This document shows, in pieces, positions 41,491 to 50,494 of a stretch of 64,000 nucleotides of DNA (position 1 is its first letter; every line of letters begins with the position of its first letter). Below the pieces are notes generated by a model. That model was not told the origin of the DNA. It did not search any database and was given only the letters and a program-made list of their open reading frames with translations. Origin of the DNA: Desulfovibrionales bacterium (GTDB taxonomy: Bacteria; Desulfobacterota; QYQD01); the NCBI GenBank assembly GCA_028715605.1, contig JAQURM010000001.1, positions 488,001 through 552,000 on the forward strand, given 5' to 3'. Both the position numbers and the translations under genes were made by a program.

Positions 41491-42495
41491 ATGAAAGGAA
41501 CAGGCAAACACATATTCGGCAAGGTCGGACTGAGCCGGTTCTTGCAATCGCGGATTAATACGTACATAGTCCGCTTTCTTCCCCTGGCCATCTCCCGGGC
41601 CTATTTGTGCTTTTTGGGGGGCATATATTACGCACTCAACAAGGGGGAACGAAAAGTCATCGAAAATACCATAGCGGCTATATTGGGAGGAAGATGTCAC
41701 CCCAAAGAAATAAAAAGGATTACCGAATTGGCGATCAAGGGGATTTTCACCCACTACCATGAAAAATTGTTGATGGCTTATGCCAACTATAAGTGGCTGC
41801 GTTCCTTCGTCTTCCAAAACACCCGCCTGAGAAACCAGGAATTGCTCGATGCGGCCCTTAAAAAAGGCCGGGGCGTTATCCTGGTGACCGGTCATTTTGG
41901 AGCGGTAGAACTCATGCCCCTGACACTGGCCCTGCGCAATTATCCTTCGACTATGACCGTTCGTTTTAAGACCAGAAGGCTAAAAAAGGCCTTGCTGGAA
42001 CGGGCCGTACCTTACGGCGTTCGTCTTTTGGATGCCAACGCAGAAAATATAATGTTTGCTGCATTCAGCACACTCAAGGAGAATAGAATACTTATTACCG
42101 AATGTGATGAGTTCGAGTCGTGGAGACCGCACAAAGATAAAAGTACAGAGTTTCTGGGAGTTACCTCTCCAGTGGATAGATCCCTGGATGCACTACAGAG
42201 GAAATATCAGTCCCCAGTCATCTTTACACTCTTAAAGCGCGGCTGGAATGGTAGCTATGTTCTGGAATTTCAAGATGTTACTGAAGACGAGGAGACGAAA
42301 CAAGGCCTTTCTATAGCCGAAAGGGCCCTGTCCATCCTGGAGAATTATATTTACACCTATCCCGAGCAGTGGTATCAATGGAAACAGGTTGGCCTATTCT
42401 TGAGAATGCAGGGAGTCATGGAGCAGAGCAATGAGGTTGGAAGCGCTGGACATCTTTCATCTCCGCATCCCGTTTTTGCTTCTAGTCAAACATAG
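41491..42495 (+). CDS. Lysophospholipid/lipid A acyltransferase-like (LpxL/HtrB family)
   Basis: A 334-residue inner-membrane-associated enzyme. The active-site H-x4-E is in GHFGAVELM, with later blocks resembling the LpxL family. LpxL-type enzymes add secondary acyl chains to lipid A. The ATG at 41491 follows GAAGGAGGTAATT at ideal distance; the ATG at 41452 lies before that ribosome site. Its last 65 bases overlap the next gene in another frame, so the two are co-transcribed. Confidence 0.85.
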   Translation: MKGTGKHIFGKVGLSRFLQSRINTYIVRFLPLAISRAYLCFLGGIYYALNKGERKVIENTIAAILGGRCHPKEIKRITELAIKGIFTHYHEKLLMAYANYKWLRSFVFQNTRLRNQELLDAALKKGRGVILVTGHFGAVELMPLTLALRNYPSTMTVRFKTRRLKKALLERAVPYGVRLLDANAENIMFAAFSTLKENRILITECDEFESWRPHKDKSTEFLGVTSPVDRSLDALQRKYQSPVIFTLLKRGWNGSYVLEFQDVTEDEETKQGLSIAERALSILENYIYTYPEQWYQWKQVGLFLRMQGVMEQSNEVGSAGHLSSPHPVFASSQT

Positions 42496-43570
42496 CCTGG
42501 CAGCCAGACAGTGTTCGGAATCTCTCGTGGTGCGGGTAGAGACGGAATCGGGCATCTCTGGTTATGGGGAAGGGGCTCCCAGAGGCTATGTAACCGGAGA
42601 AAGCATAAGCGAAAATATCGCATTTTTTGAAAAAAATCTTATACCCATGCTTGCCGGGCACATTTTCCCGGATCCGCTAAGCATGCGCGGGTTTCTTGAT
42701 GCATTGTCCGCGCAGGGTGACGCATGCAAAAACCCCTCAGCGGTTTGTGCCCTGGAAACTGCCTTGCTGGATGCGGCCGGGAAGGCATGGCGGCAGTCTG
42801 TATCGGAACTACTCGGCATTGAATGCAAAAAAGGGGACCTTACTTATAGCGCCGTGGTTTCCATGTTATCTTTAGATACATTTCAAACCTATCTGCACAT
42901 GGTCAAACAGAGGGAAATGAGATTCCTTAAATTAAAGGTGGGTAACGAGTCCGACCTGGCCCGTCTGGCATTGGTCCGAGATATCCTGGGAAGCGAGGTT
43001 GATCTCAGGGTAGATGCGAATGGTTACTGGACGGCTGATGAGGCCATCCGGAAGATCGAGGAGATGAAACGATACGGGGTTTCGGCTGTAGAGCAGCCGG
43101 TAGTCAAGGAAGACTTTAAAGGTCTTAAGAAGGTTTTCGAAAACGCCGGCGTTCCCATTATCGCCGACGAATCGCTCTGTAGTGTCGCCGATGCCGAACG
43201 TCTGGCGGAGATGAAGGCCTGTGAAATTTTTGATATTCGTCTCTCAAAATGCGGCGGGTTCCGGAATGCTGTTAAGATATTGGAGATAGGCCGCAAGACG
43301 GGTATAAAAGCCATGCTCGGAAGTCATGTCGGCGAAACGGGTATCCTCTCGGCAGCAGGCCGGCGCTTTGCCCAGTGTTTTGATGAACTTGTCTATATCG
43401 AGGGTTCCTTCTCTTCCCTGCTCCTGAAAGAAGATATCATCCGGGAAGATCTGGTCTTCGGCAAGTGGGGCAGGGCGCCTTCGCTTAAGGGGCCGGGTTT
43501 GGGTATTACGGTGCGGGAAGACGTATTGAAAAAATATGCCGTGCAACAGATAACTTTTCAAAAGCTGTAG
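42431..43570 (+). CDS. Enolase-superfamily enzyme (dipeptide epimerase/muconate lactonizing group)
   Basis: A 379-residue (beta/alpha)8 enzyme. K-x-K motif in FLKLKVG (acid/base lysine), metal Asp in LRVDANGYW, Glu in AVEQPV, Asp in IIADESL, and a C-terminal RLSKCGG lysine. These are residues of the muconate lactonizing subgroup, which includes L-Ala-D/L-Glu epimerases and o-succinylbenzoate synthases. Given its overlap with a cell-envelope acyltransferase gene, murein peptide recycling is a reasonable inference. The convergent FadL gene overlaps its end by 13 bases. Confidence 0.85.
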   Translation: MRLEALDIFHLRIPFLLLVKHSLAARQCSESLVVRVETESGISGYGEGAPRGYVTGESISENIAFFEKNLIPMLAGHIFPDPLSMRGFLDALSAQGDACKNPSAVCALETALLDAAGKAWRQSVSELLGIECKKGDLTYSAVVSMLSLDTFQTYLHMVKQREMRFLKLKVGNESDLARLALVRDILGSEVDLRVDANGYWTADEAIRKIEEMKRYGVSAVEQPVVKEDFKGLKKVFENAGVPIIADESLCSVADAERLAEMKACEIFDIRLSKCGGFRNAVKILEIGRKTGIKAMLGSHVGETGILSAAGRRFAQCFDELVYIEGSFSSLLLKEDIIREDLVFGKWGRAPSLKGPGLGITVREDVLKKYAVQQITFQKL

Positions 43571-44814
43571 GAGATACTGACCGCCAGAGAATGTGAGGTC
43601 TGCTGGTATTCCCCGTTAGTGCGGTTGTCACCGGGTACAACGTCTGCGCCAATGGTATTGTGCTTGTCCCGTTTTTTGCCCAGGATGTAGTTGTAGGCCA
43701 TACCAATAGTAAAATCATTGAGCCGATAATCCCCGCCCAGACAAAATATATGCCGGTCGGCATCCGGGATGGATGGATCCATGGTCTCATCCGGAACCGG
43801 GGATTCATCGAAAATATAACCGGCCCGGATGGTGGTGGACTTATCCCATCGATAATTAACCCCGAAACGATAGGCGAACACATCGTTCCAGTTCCTTGGT
43901 TGAATCGATACCGATGTCTGGGCAGCGCCTACCGGTCTATCCAGGTCAACCCTTAATTCCTCAAAGGTGGACCAGCCCATCCAGGTAAGGTCGCATTCAA
44001 AGACCCAGGGGAACAGCCCCTTGTAGGCCATGCCGGCGAACAGAGAAGGCGGGAAGACTAGCTGACTGTGTGCCCCGCCGCTTGGGAAGAGGTGAGCTAC
44101 AGCCGCGGGCACGCTGAATTCTGCCGCGCCATCAATTTTGACCTTGACCTTGCTCCGGTAGGAAAGGCCAATATTTGTGGCGGGAGTCAATTGGTAAATG
44201 AGACCCAGGTTGTACCCATAGCCGTAATCCGCTCCCTTGAATAACCGGTCACCGTCGGGAAGTGCAAGCGCGCTCAGGTTCAGCTTTCTTCTGAGATCGG
44301 CCTCTGTGCGCATGACATTGGCGCCACCGGCAACGGATAATTCAGGAGATACTCTCCAGGAGAGAACCGGGTTAATATTTAAAGTCTGTAAATCAGAACT
44401 TGTGGCCAGATAGCGGCCGGTCCAACCGCCGTCCCACTTCGTCCCCAGTCCAAAGGGGGAAAAGGCGCCTAGACCTAAGGCCAGATTTGGCATCAACTCG
44501 TGTGTCAAATAGAATTGAGGAGGAGAATATAATTGCGATTCGGTCCTGGTTTTTGCGCCCAGACTATCTTTATACTCGGCTCGCGGGGCAATGGCTGTAG
44601 CTCCCAGATAGACTTGGGTGCCCTTAAGCTGATTTATCCCGGCCGGATTGAAAAAGATAGCCGAAGGATCGTCCGCCTGGGCGACAAAGGCATTTCCCTG
44701 CGCCATAGGCGCGGTGCCCTGTTGGAGAATGGCAAATCCGGCGGCAAAGGCGGCGAGAGGAAAGAGAAGACAAAGCACGCCTGTTGCAGTCGCGATAATT
44801 ATAATTTTATTCAT
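43558..44814 (-). CDS. OmpP1/FadL-family outer-membrane transporter
   Basis: A 418-residue barrel. Signal peptide (1-24, FPLAAFA-A), then GFAILQQGTAPMAQGNAFVAQADDPSAIFFNPAG, the FadL family hatch motif with NPAG. Length and the C-terminal aromatic Phe (LAVSISYSF) match the family, which imports fatty acids or aromatic hydrocarbons by a lateral gate. It is transcribed towards the epimerase gene and divergently from the M23 gene. Substrate is unknown. Confidence 0.93.
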   Translation of the reverse strand: MNKIIIIATATGVLCLLFPLAAFAAGFAILQQGTAPMAQGNAFVAQADDPSAIFFNPAGINQLKGTQVYLGATAIAPRAEYKDSLGAKTRTESQLYSPPQFYLTHELMPNLALGLGAFSPFGLGTKWDGGWTGRYLATSSDLQTLNINPVLSWRVSPELSVAGGANVMRTEADLRRKLNLSALALPDGDRLFKGADYGYGYNLGLIYQLTPATNIGLSYRSKVKVKIDGAAEFSVPAAVAHLFPSGGAHSQLVFPPSLFAGMAYKGLFPWVFECDLTWMGWSTFEELRVDLDRPVGAAQTSVSIQPRNWNDVFAYRFGVNYRWDKSTTIRAGYIFDESPVPDETMDPSIPDADRHIFCLGGDYRLNDFTIGMAYNYILGKKRDKHNTIGADVVPGDNRTNGEYQQTSHSLAVSISYSF

Positions 44815-44998
44815 CAGCTTCCCATACTATCTTGTATCTCCCCGGAAATTCAAGGCCAAAATGCAAGGAGAAGATTATACATCCAATCTACCCACCTATC
44901 GCTCAGAAATATCATTCTTAAATTCAAGTCTTAGCTCAGTCATATCGATAACACATAATAAGCACAGTGGTATATAAAATCGGCAATAGTAATCGGCT

Positions 44999-45931
44999 AT
45001 GAAGATAACGAAGTGGCATAGAAAGCTTTGCCATAAGATAACGTTAATTTTTTTGCCGCATAGCAGTTTGCGGCCATTCCAGTTTCACTTATATCTTCCC
45101 TCGTTACTTTCTATTGTTTCGATCGTGCTCGTTGTTCTGGGATGGTCATTATATGTGAATTCCAGCTATCTCTGCTACAGGTACCTGAGCTACTGTAATG
45201 AACAATTAAAGACCAAGGCTGTATATATTAAGGATGAAGTCAAGCGCATTAATTCCCTTGTGCAGAAGGTCGGCAAGCTCGAACGATCTCTGATAAGCGT
45301 GCTTGAAATGGGTGATCGGCATGATATTATCACCAGAACCGAGAAGGGGCGGGGTGGTCTGAATTCAGATGATAACATCGGTCTTTCAAGGGTGCTCCGT
45401 AGCGACATCGAAGAGCTAAAAGAAGAAGATATCTATTTAAGCTTTATAGAGTTAAGGGATAAAGTAAAAGCCCAGATAGATAGGTATGAAAAGATTTCGG
45501 ATTATATTAAAAAGCAGAAAGATATATACGAAGCCACACCCAATGGCCATCCTGCTGATGGATGCATAACTTCTCCTTTTGGTTATCGCAATGATCCGAT
45601 CTCTGGCGAGCACGAATTTCATACCGGGATAGATATTGCCAATCAGGCGGGAACACCTGTCCATGCCACTGCTACCGGAGTAGTGGCTTTAGAAGGACAT
45701 CACGCCAAGTTGGGTAATTTTATTGTGCTGGAACACGGGTACGCCTTTACAACTGTTTATGGGCATAACAAGAAGAACCTGGTTAAATGCGGAGATTATA
45801 TTCGACGTGGGCAGATTATTGCCTATATGGGGCAAACAGGCTCAACTACCGGGCCACATGTCCACTATGAGGTGTGGAAAAAGAAGAGACCGGTTAACCC
45901 GGCTACTTTTTTAGCCAAGAAAGGAGGCTAA
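44999..45931 (+). CDS. M23 murein endopeptidase with N-terminal membrane anchor
   Basis: A 310-residue protein. One membrane segment (about 35-55, LLSIVSIVLVVLGWSLYV), a long coiled coil (70-170), then an M23 domain: SPFGYRNDPISGEHEFHTGIDI (metal His and Asp) and GPHVHYEVW (HxH). All zinc ligands are present, so it probably cuts peptidoglycan in the periplasm. It stops one base before the bactofilin ATG; M23-bactofilin pairs shape cells, for example in curvature or stalk formation in other proteobacteria. Confidence 0.93.
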   Translation: MKITKWHRKLCHKITLIFLPHSSLRPFQFHLYLPSLLSIVSIVLVVLGWSLYVNSSYLCYRYLSYCNEQLKTKAVYIKDEVKRINSLVQKVGKLERSLISVLEMGDRHDIITRTEKGRGGLNSDDNIGLSRVLRSDIEELKEEDIYLSFIELRDKVKAQIDRYEKISDYIKKQKDIYEATPNGHPADGCITSPFGYRNDPISGEHEFHTGIDIANQAGTPVHATATGVVALEGHHAKLGNFIVLEHGYAFTTVYGHNKKNLVKCGDYIRRGQIIAYMGQTGSTTGPHVHYEVWKKKRPVNPATFLAKKGG

Positions 45932-45932
45932 T

Positions 45933-46352
45933 ATGTTTTTAAAGGAGTGGACTAAAAGTAAGGATCGGAGCGGTTCTTATTTGGGAGATAATATTGGAGG
46001 TACAGGGGAGATTAATACCAATGGCTTAATCCGTATCGATGGCCACTGGGAGGGAAATATTAATGCAGATTCTATCGTTATTGGAGAGACATCTCTAGTA
46101 AAAGGGAATTTAAAGGCCCAACATATTGTTATTAATGGCACTGTTCAGGGTAAACTCGAAGCCGCGGAACTTATTGAAATCCATGATAAGGGCAATGTGC
46201 AGGGGGATATAAAAACAGCGCGCCTGGTAGTTGTAGAGAAGGGTGTTTTGCAGGGTAAATGCCATATATTGCGGGACATGGATGAAAAGGTATTAGAAAT
46301 TGCTCCCAGAGAAGTATCAAAGGGAAAGAAGGTTTCTGAAATATCAGAATGA
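45933..46352 (+). CDS. Bactofilin (polymer-forming cytoskeletal protein)
   Basis: A 139-residue bactofilin. The right-handed beta-helix is marked by periodic hydrophobic turns: GLIRIDGHWEGNI, IVIGETSLVKGNLKAQHIVING, VQGKLEAAELIEIHDKGNVQGDI. The short charged termini are typical. It self-assembles into filaments without nucleotide, usually near the membrane, and localises cell-wall enzymes. One base separates it from the M23 gene, which is probably its client. Confidence 0.95.
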   Translation: MFLKEWTKSKDRSGSYLGDNIGGTGEINTNGLIRIDGHWEGNINADSIVIGETSLVKGNLKAQHIVINGTVQGKLEAAELIEIHDKGNVQGDIKTARLVVVEKGVLQGKCHILRDMDEKVLEIAPREVSKGKKVSEISE

Positions 46353-46374
46353 AAGACATTTCTGAGCGAAGAAA

Positions 46375-46827
46375 CTAAATCTGCGGAACGCAGAGGACCG
46401 GACATGGCAACAGACGCACCACCTTTTCGGCAGTACTGCCAAAAAATATCTCGTCTATCTGTCCTCCCTTGCCATGCTGGCCATATCCTCCCATAACGAT
46501 CAAGTCAACCTTGTCTTTCCTGGCTTTAAGGGCGATCTCGTGGAATGGAACGCCTGCGGCCACTTCCGCGGTACAGGACGCCTTGGTGTTATCCCACTTT
46601 TTGATAAAATCCTTGAGCGCTGTTTTGGCACGACGCATCATCTTTTCCTGTATTTCTTTTAAAGGCGCGCCCGTAAATTCAGCAATGCGTTCGATATGCC
46701 GGGCGTCAATCACATTAAGTAAAATTACTTTGGCTGGAAAAAGCGCAGCCAGGTCCAGGGCATACCTGAATGCCGAGGCCGAACATTCGGAAAAGTCTAT
46801 AGCTACCATAATATTCGAGACCTTCAT
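46375..46827 (-). CDS. Universal stress protein, single UspA domain
   Basis: A 150-residue protein starting MKVSNIMVAIDFSECSASAF. The C-terminal loop GGYGQHGKGGQIDEIFFGSTAEKVV has the G-x2-G-...-G(S/T) motif for ATP. ATG 46827 follows GGAGGAAAT; ATG 46854 is too close to a repeat and lacks a ribosome site. It converges on the bactofilin gene. Stress role is by family only. Confidence 0.93.
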   Translation of the reverse strand: MKVSNIMVAIDFSECSASAFRYALDLAALFPAKVILLNVIDARHIERIAEFTGAPLKEIQEKMMRRAKTALKDFIKKWDNTKASCTAEVAAGVPFHEIALKARKDKVDLIVMGGYGQHGKGGQIDEIFFGSTAEKVVRLLPCPVLCVPQI

Positions 46828-46864
46828 ATTTCCTCCATCCGAGAAATATCTCATTTATAAGCAA

Positions 46865-46948
46865 CGTCACTGGTCATTAGTTAACCGTGGAAGGTTGATC
46901 ACTTTTACCAGTGACAAATGACTACTGACTAATGACATCCACTATAGT
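46865..46948. repeat. ~85-base repeat, copy A
   Basis: CGTCACTGGTCATTAGTTAA, then TTTTACCAGTGACAAATGAC and TGACTAATGACATCCACTAT. Near-identical copy at 48051-48135; the two bracket pgeF in the same orientation. Confidence 0.85.
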
Positions 46949-47273
46949 AGCTACTTATATCTTTCTCCGGGTATTTGTCAACAGTTCTCGCCAATAGGAC
47001 TTTCTAGAAATGGAAGCCATCATTCCTTCGCTTCACGGCTTGCGCAGTGACCCTTTCGGGACTCGCAGGCGGGGAAGGCTTACCCCTTCCAGCCACTAAA
47101 GGGCTGGCTTTCCCCTTCCTGCTCGTCCTCGATCCGCCTGCGGCGGACTGCTCCAGCAAGTTACGCTCAGGAACAATGGCTTCCATAAACATGGGGGAAG
47201 TCCTATCTTCCCGATCAGGCAGGCTTCTTGACAGTCCCGGTGAATAACAGTATAAACGGCATCAGAGAAACGT
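46949..47273. other. Gene-free stretch before pgeF
   Basis: GC-rich, with a dyad CTTCCAGCCACTAAAGGGCT-like segment (47085-47115), a CCGCCTGCGGCGGA palindrome at 47136-47149, and a partial reverse copy of CTTCACGGCTTGCGCAG. No gene on either strand is convincing. Confidence 0.5.
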
Positions 47274-48107
47274 ATGAAAAAGATCAACGTCGGCCCTGTA
47301 GAATTTTACCGGTTTGACCTTCTGAGCAACTTTCCTGAAGTCACACACGCTGTATTCACCCGCCGGGGGGGAGTAAGTCCGGTTCCTTTTGACAGTTTGA
47401 ACGTCAGTTATCACACCGGAGATGACGCAGCCCTGATCCGCAGGAACAGAAAAACAATAACAGCAATAATCGGCGCCACCCATCTGGTCTCGGCGCATCA
47501 AGTGCATAAGAACGGCGTCAGGATTATAGATCACCCTCCCGAGAGCGAGCATGAACCGCAGGGATTTGATGCCTTGTTCACTCATCTCACGGACGTGGCC
47601 CTAATGATAAAGCAGGCCGACTGCCAGGCCATAATCCTCTACGACCCCGGGCGTAAAGCCATCGGCAACGTGCACTGCGGCTGGCGGGGAAATGTCCTGG
47701 ATATTATCGGTCACACTGTTCAGGCCATGACAGATGCCTTTGGGAGCAGGCCGCAGGACATCCTGGCCTGTATCAGCCCTTCTCTTGGTCCATGTTGCGC
47801 CGAATTTAAGAATTTTCGAGAGGAGTTTCCTCCCACACTCTGGCGATATGAGGTAGCACCCGGACATTTTGACCTTTGGGCCATAAGCCGCGACCAGTTG
47901 CTTTCAGCTGGTATTCTGCCGGAGCACGTTGAAATAGCCGGAATATGCACGAAGTGCCGCCGGGATGAGTTCTTTTCGTATCGTGGGGAAAAGATTACCG
48001 GCCGCTCGGGTACGGTAGTAGCCTTGTCTAGCAATGCCTTTTCTAGGCAGCGTCACGGGTCATTAGTTAACTTGGAAAGATCGGTCGCTTTTACCAGTGA
48101 CAAATGA
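47274..48107 (+). CDS. pgeF: PgeF/YfiH family laccase-domain protein
   Basis: A 277-residue protein. It has the family's metal residues: HQVHKNGVRII, ADCQAIILYDP and VHCGWRGNVLDIIG, and CISPSLGPCCAEF. Bacterial YfiH proteins act as zinc or copper-dependent purine-nucleoside hydrolases/phosphorylases; E. coli PgeF corrects murein precursor mis-synthesis. The last ~20 residues (after SSNAFS) are encoded by the repeat at 48051-48135, so the tail is not ancestral. No tight operon partner upstream. Confidence 0.9.
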   Translation: MKKINVGPVEFYRFDLLSNFPEVTHAVFTRRGGVSPVPFDSLNVSYHTGDDAALIRRNRKTITAIIGATHLVSAHQVHKNGVRIIDHPPESEHEPQGFDALFTHLTDVALMIKQADCQAIILYDPGRKAIGNVHCGWRGNVLDIIGHTVQAMTDAFGSRPQDILACISPSLGPCCAEFKNFREEFPPTLWRYEVAPGHFDLWAISRDQLLSAGILPEHVEIAGICTKCRRDEFFSYRGEKITGRSGTVVALSSNAFSRQRHGSLVNLERSVAFTSDK

Positions 48108-48135
48108 CTATTGACTAATGACATTCACTATAGTT
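48051..48135. repeat. ~85-base repeat, copy B, overlapping the pgeF end
   Basis: CGTCACGGGTCATTAGTTAA, TTTTACCAGTGACAAATGAC and TGACTAATGACATTCACTAT. It supplies the stop codon of pgeF (48105-48107) and ends ~25 bases before the pyrK start. Confidence 0.85.
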
Positions 48136-48160
48136 TATGGTACGCGGGGCCAGGAGCAAG

Positions 48161-48934
48161 ATGGATCAAAGCACAGCCACTGTTTTAGAAAACCGGTTCG
48201 CGGCGCCCGGTGTCTATAGGCTGCGCATAGAGGCGCCAGCCCTGGCCAGGGCTGCCCGGCCCGGTCAATTCCTCATGCTACGTGTTGGACAGACCCTGGA
48301 CCCGCTCCTTCGCCGCCCCTTTTCCATACATGCCGTTCATGGTTCCATGACTGTGGATATTCTCTACCGCGTAGTGGGCAAAGGTACGAATATGCTTACT
48401 ACTCTCAGAAGCGGCGAAGGCCTGGATATTGTGGGCCCTCTCGGCTGTGGTTTTTCCTGGCGAGAGGAGTCCCCGTCCCTTCTTGTGGCCGGCGGTATGG
48501 GTATTGCCCCCCTGTTTTTTCTTGCCCAAATCATCGCCCAAAATGGCGCAGGAGACAAGACTTCTGCACTCATCGGCGCCCGAAACAAAACAGAGCTCCT
48601 TTGTGCGGAAGAGCTAAGGACTATGGGGCTTCAGGTGGAGGTGGTTACTGAAGACGGCTCTGCAGGAAAAAGAGGGCTGGTCACGGATTTGATTACAAAC
48701 AGAGTTGCCGCCTCAAGGCCCGTTATTTATAGCTGCGGCCCCTATCCCATGCTCCATGCCGTCGCATCTCTGGCTATGCAGTACGGCCTTTCCTGTCAAG
48801 TCTCCTTAGAGAGCTTTATGGCCTGCGGACTTGGCGCCTGCTTGGGCTGCGTGGCCGAGATGAGAAGCGGCGATTTAGTCCGGGTCTGTAAGGAAGGCCC
48901 GGTCTTTGATGCTTATGAGGTGGCCTGGAAATGA
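48161..48934 (+). CDS. pyrK: Dihydroorotate dehydrogenase B electron-transfer subunit
   Basis: A 257-residue iron-sulfur flavoprotein. FAD motif RRPFSIH (with LxRPFS), NAD-binding [25 protein letters not shown], and the C-terminal cluster C-GLGACLGC...C for a [2Fe-2S] centre. It moves electrons from PyrD to NAD+ (heterotetramer with PyrD). ATG 48161 follows CAGGAGCAAG; ATG 48137 is upstream of that ribosome site. Overlaps pyrD by 4 bases. Confidence 0.94.
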   Translation: MDQSTATVLENRFAAPGVYRLRIEAPALARAARPGQFLMLRVGQTLDPLLRRPFSIHAVHGSMTVDILYRVVGKGTNMLTTLRSGEGLDIVGPLGCGFSWREESPSLLVAGGMGIAPLFFLAQIIAQNGAGDKTSALIGARNKTELLCAEELRTMGLQVEVVTEDGSAGKRGLVTDLITNRVAASRPVIYSCGPYPMLHAVASLAMQYGLSCQVSLESFMACGLGACLGCVAEMRSGDLVRVCKEGPVFDAYEVAWK

Positions 48935-49854
48935 AAAAGACGAGACCTGACCTTTCCATCCGGATCGGCCTCCTTAGACTGCAAAACCCGGTGCTTACTG
49001 CCTCGGGCACCTTTGGTTATGGCCAGGAATATGCCGGCCTGCTTGATCTTAACCGTCTGGGCGGGATAATCGTCAAAGGTCTTTCTCTTAACCCTCGTCC
49101 GGGGAATATGCCGCCGCGTACTGTAGAGACCCCCTGCGGCCTGCTGAACGCTATCGGCCTGCAAAATGTAGGGGTAGAAAATTTCATCGCAGACAAGCTT
49201 CCATTTTTACGCAATCTCTCTGTTCCGGTCATCGTCAACATCCTGGGACAAGACATCAAAGAATATCGAAAACTGGCGGAAAGGCTGAGCAACGTCGAGG
49301 GCATAGCGGCCCTGGAGGTCAATATCTCCTGCCCCAACGTGAAGAAAGGCGGCGTGGTCTTTGGGACAGACTACAAGGCCGCAGCGCGGGTTGCCAGGGC
49401 AGTCCGTGCGGCAACGCGGCTTCCAATAATTATCAAACTCAGCCCTAATGTGACGGACGTCGTGAGCATAGCCCGCGCCGTGGAAGAGGCCGGGGCAGAT
49501 TCCATCTCCCTCATCAACACCCTCACGGGCATGGCTATTGATGTTGAGGCAAGACGCCCCAAGCTTCATAATGTCACCGGCGGCCTCTCCGGGCCGGCCA
49601 TTAAACCCATTGCCCTGCGTATGGTCTGGCAGGTAGCCGGTGCGGTGAATATCCCGGTAATCGGTTGCGGCGGCATTATGACCGCAGCTGATGCCCTGGA
49701 GTTCCTCATTGCCGGGGCCTCGGCCGTCCAGGTCGGAACGGCCAACTTTGTCAACCCCAAGGCTACTATGGAGATTATCTCCGGGATAGAAGAATACCTG
49801 GTCAGACATAATCTTAAAGACATAAAATCTTTGGTGGGCAGCCTGATACTATAG
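48931..49854 (+). CDS. pyrD: Dihydroorotate dehydrogenase B catalytic subunit
   Basis: A 307-residue class 1B enzyme. It begins with substrate block [13 protein letters not shown], has [12 protein letters not shown] (with the catalytic Cys), [10 protein letters not shown] and [25 protein letters not shown] for FMN phosphate. It oxidises dihydroorotate to orotate. The class 1B type pairs with PyrK, whose stop overlaps by 4 bases. A hairpin with a T-run follows at 49885-49919. Confidence 0.96.
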   Translation: MKKTRPDLSIRIGLLRLQNPVLTASGTFGYGQEYAGLLDLNRLGGIIVKGLSLNPRPGNMPPRTVETPCGLLNAIGLQNVGVENFIADKLPFLRNLSVPVIVNILGQDIKEYRKLAERLSNVEGIAALEVNISCPNVKKGGVVFGTDYKAAARVARAVRAATRLPIIIKLSPNVTDVVSIARAVEEAGADSISLINTLTGMAIDVEARRPKLHNVTGGLSGPAIKPIALRMVWQVAGAVNIPVIGCGGIMTAADALEFLIAGASAVQVGTANFVNPKATMEIISGIEEYLVRHNLKDIKSLVGSLIL

Positions 49855-49884
49855 ATTTCTTGATTTTTTATGGGGTCATCGACT

Positions 49885-49919
49885 TTCCCCTGCCAATTTC
49901 CTTGACAGGGGAATTTTTT
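49885..49919 (+). terminator. Rho-independent terminator of pyrKD
   Basis: TTCCCCTG pairs with CAGGGGAA around a 13-base loop, followed by T6. It lies 31 bases after the pyrD stop. Its second arm overlaps the -35 hexamer of the next promoter. Confidence 0.8.
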
Positions 49920-49929
49920 GTGCTATATT
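49902..49929 (+). promoter_or_regulatory. Sigma-70-type promoter of the DUF134/NifX operon
   Basis: TTGACA (consensus), 16-base spacer, TATATT. ~34 bases before the DUF134 ATG. The -35 lies inside the pyrKD terminator stem. Confidence 0.75.
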
Positions 49930-49948
49930 ATTGGCATATGCTAATAAT
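49927..49948. promoter_or_regulatory. Palindromic operator at the transcription start
   Basis: A 22-base dyad of two 11-base halves, ATTATTGGCAT and ATGCTAATAAT, with one mismatch. It begins within the -10 hexamer and covers the expected start, an ideal repressor position. The DUF134 protein, an HTH regulator, is the obvious candidate to bind it. Confidence 0.65.
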
Positions 49949-49962
49949 TAAAAGAGACAATC

Positions 49963-50439
49963 ATGCCGCGACCTTTTAAATGCAGACGGGTTTGCGGTCT
50001 TCCCCGCGCAGCCTACTTCAAGCCTGCGGGAGTTCCAGTATTTGCCCTGGAACAAGTCAACCTTACGGTGGATGAATTTGAGGCTATCCGGTTGGCTGAT
50101 TTAGAGGGGTTGTATCAGGAAGAGGCCGCTAAGCGGATGGATATTTCGCGGCAGACCTTCGGCAATATCATCGAATCTGCCCACAAGAAGATCGCGGATG
50201 CAATCGTTAATGCCAAGGCGCTACAGATCGAAGGCGGGGCGGTTCAGATGATGCAAAGACGTTTCTTATGTTCGGACTGCACAAACGAATGGGCTATTAC
50301 TGATGATACCGATGTGGCGGTTGAGTGCCCGAAGTGCCGGAGTAAAAATATTCTCAAGGCGCTCTGGGATCATGATTGGACAGACGGCGGAGGGCTGGGC
50401 AGAGGACGGGGCAGGTGCCGCCGGAGAGGCGGGGTATGA
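49963..50439 (+). CDS. DUF134-family HTH protein with zinc ribbon
   Basis: A 158-residue protein. The DUF134 part (1-85) reads MPRPFKCRRVCGLPRAAYFKP and VDEFEAIRLADLEGLYQEEAA, a sigma-70-region-4-like HTH (RMDISRQTFGNIIESAHKK). An extra zinc-ribbon region (CSDC...CPKC, ~93-122) and a Gly/Arg tail enlarge it beyond the usual ~100 residues. DUF134 proteins commonly sit with NifX-like and MinD-like genes. It heads the cluster and may regulate it through the palindrome upstream. Confidence 0.88.
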   Translation: MPRPFKCRRVCGLPRAAYFKPAGVPVFALEQVNLTVDEFEAIRLADLEGLYQEEAAKRMDISRQTFGNIIESAHKKIADAIVNAKALQIEGGAVQMMQRRFLCSDCTNEWAITDDTDVAVECPKCRSKNILKALWDHDWTDGGGLGRGRGRCRRRGGV

Positions 50440-50494
50440 AGGTATGCAATTTCAACTATAAATAATGATAAATAGGAAGAGGAGGTGAACGGGC

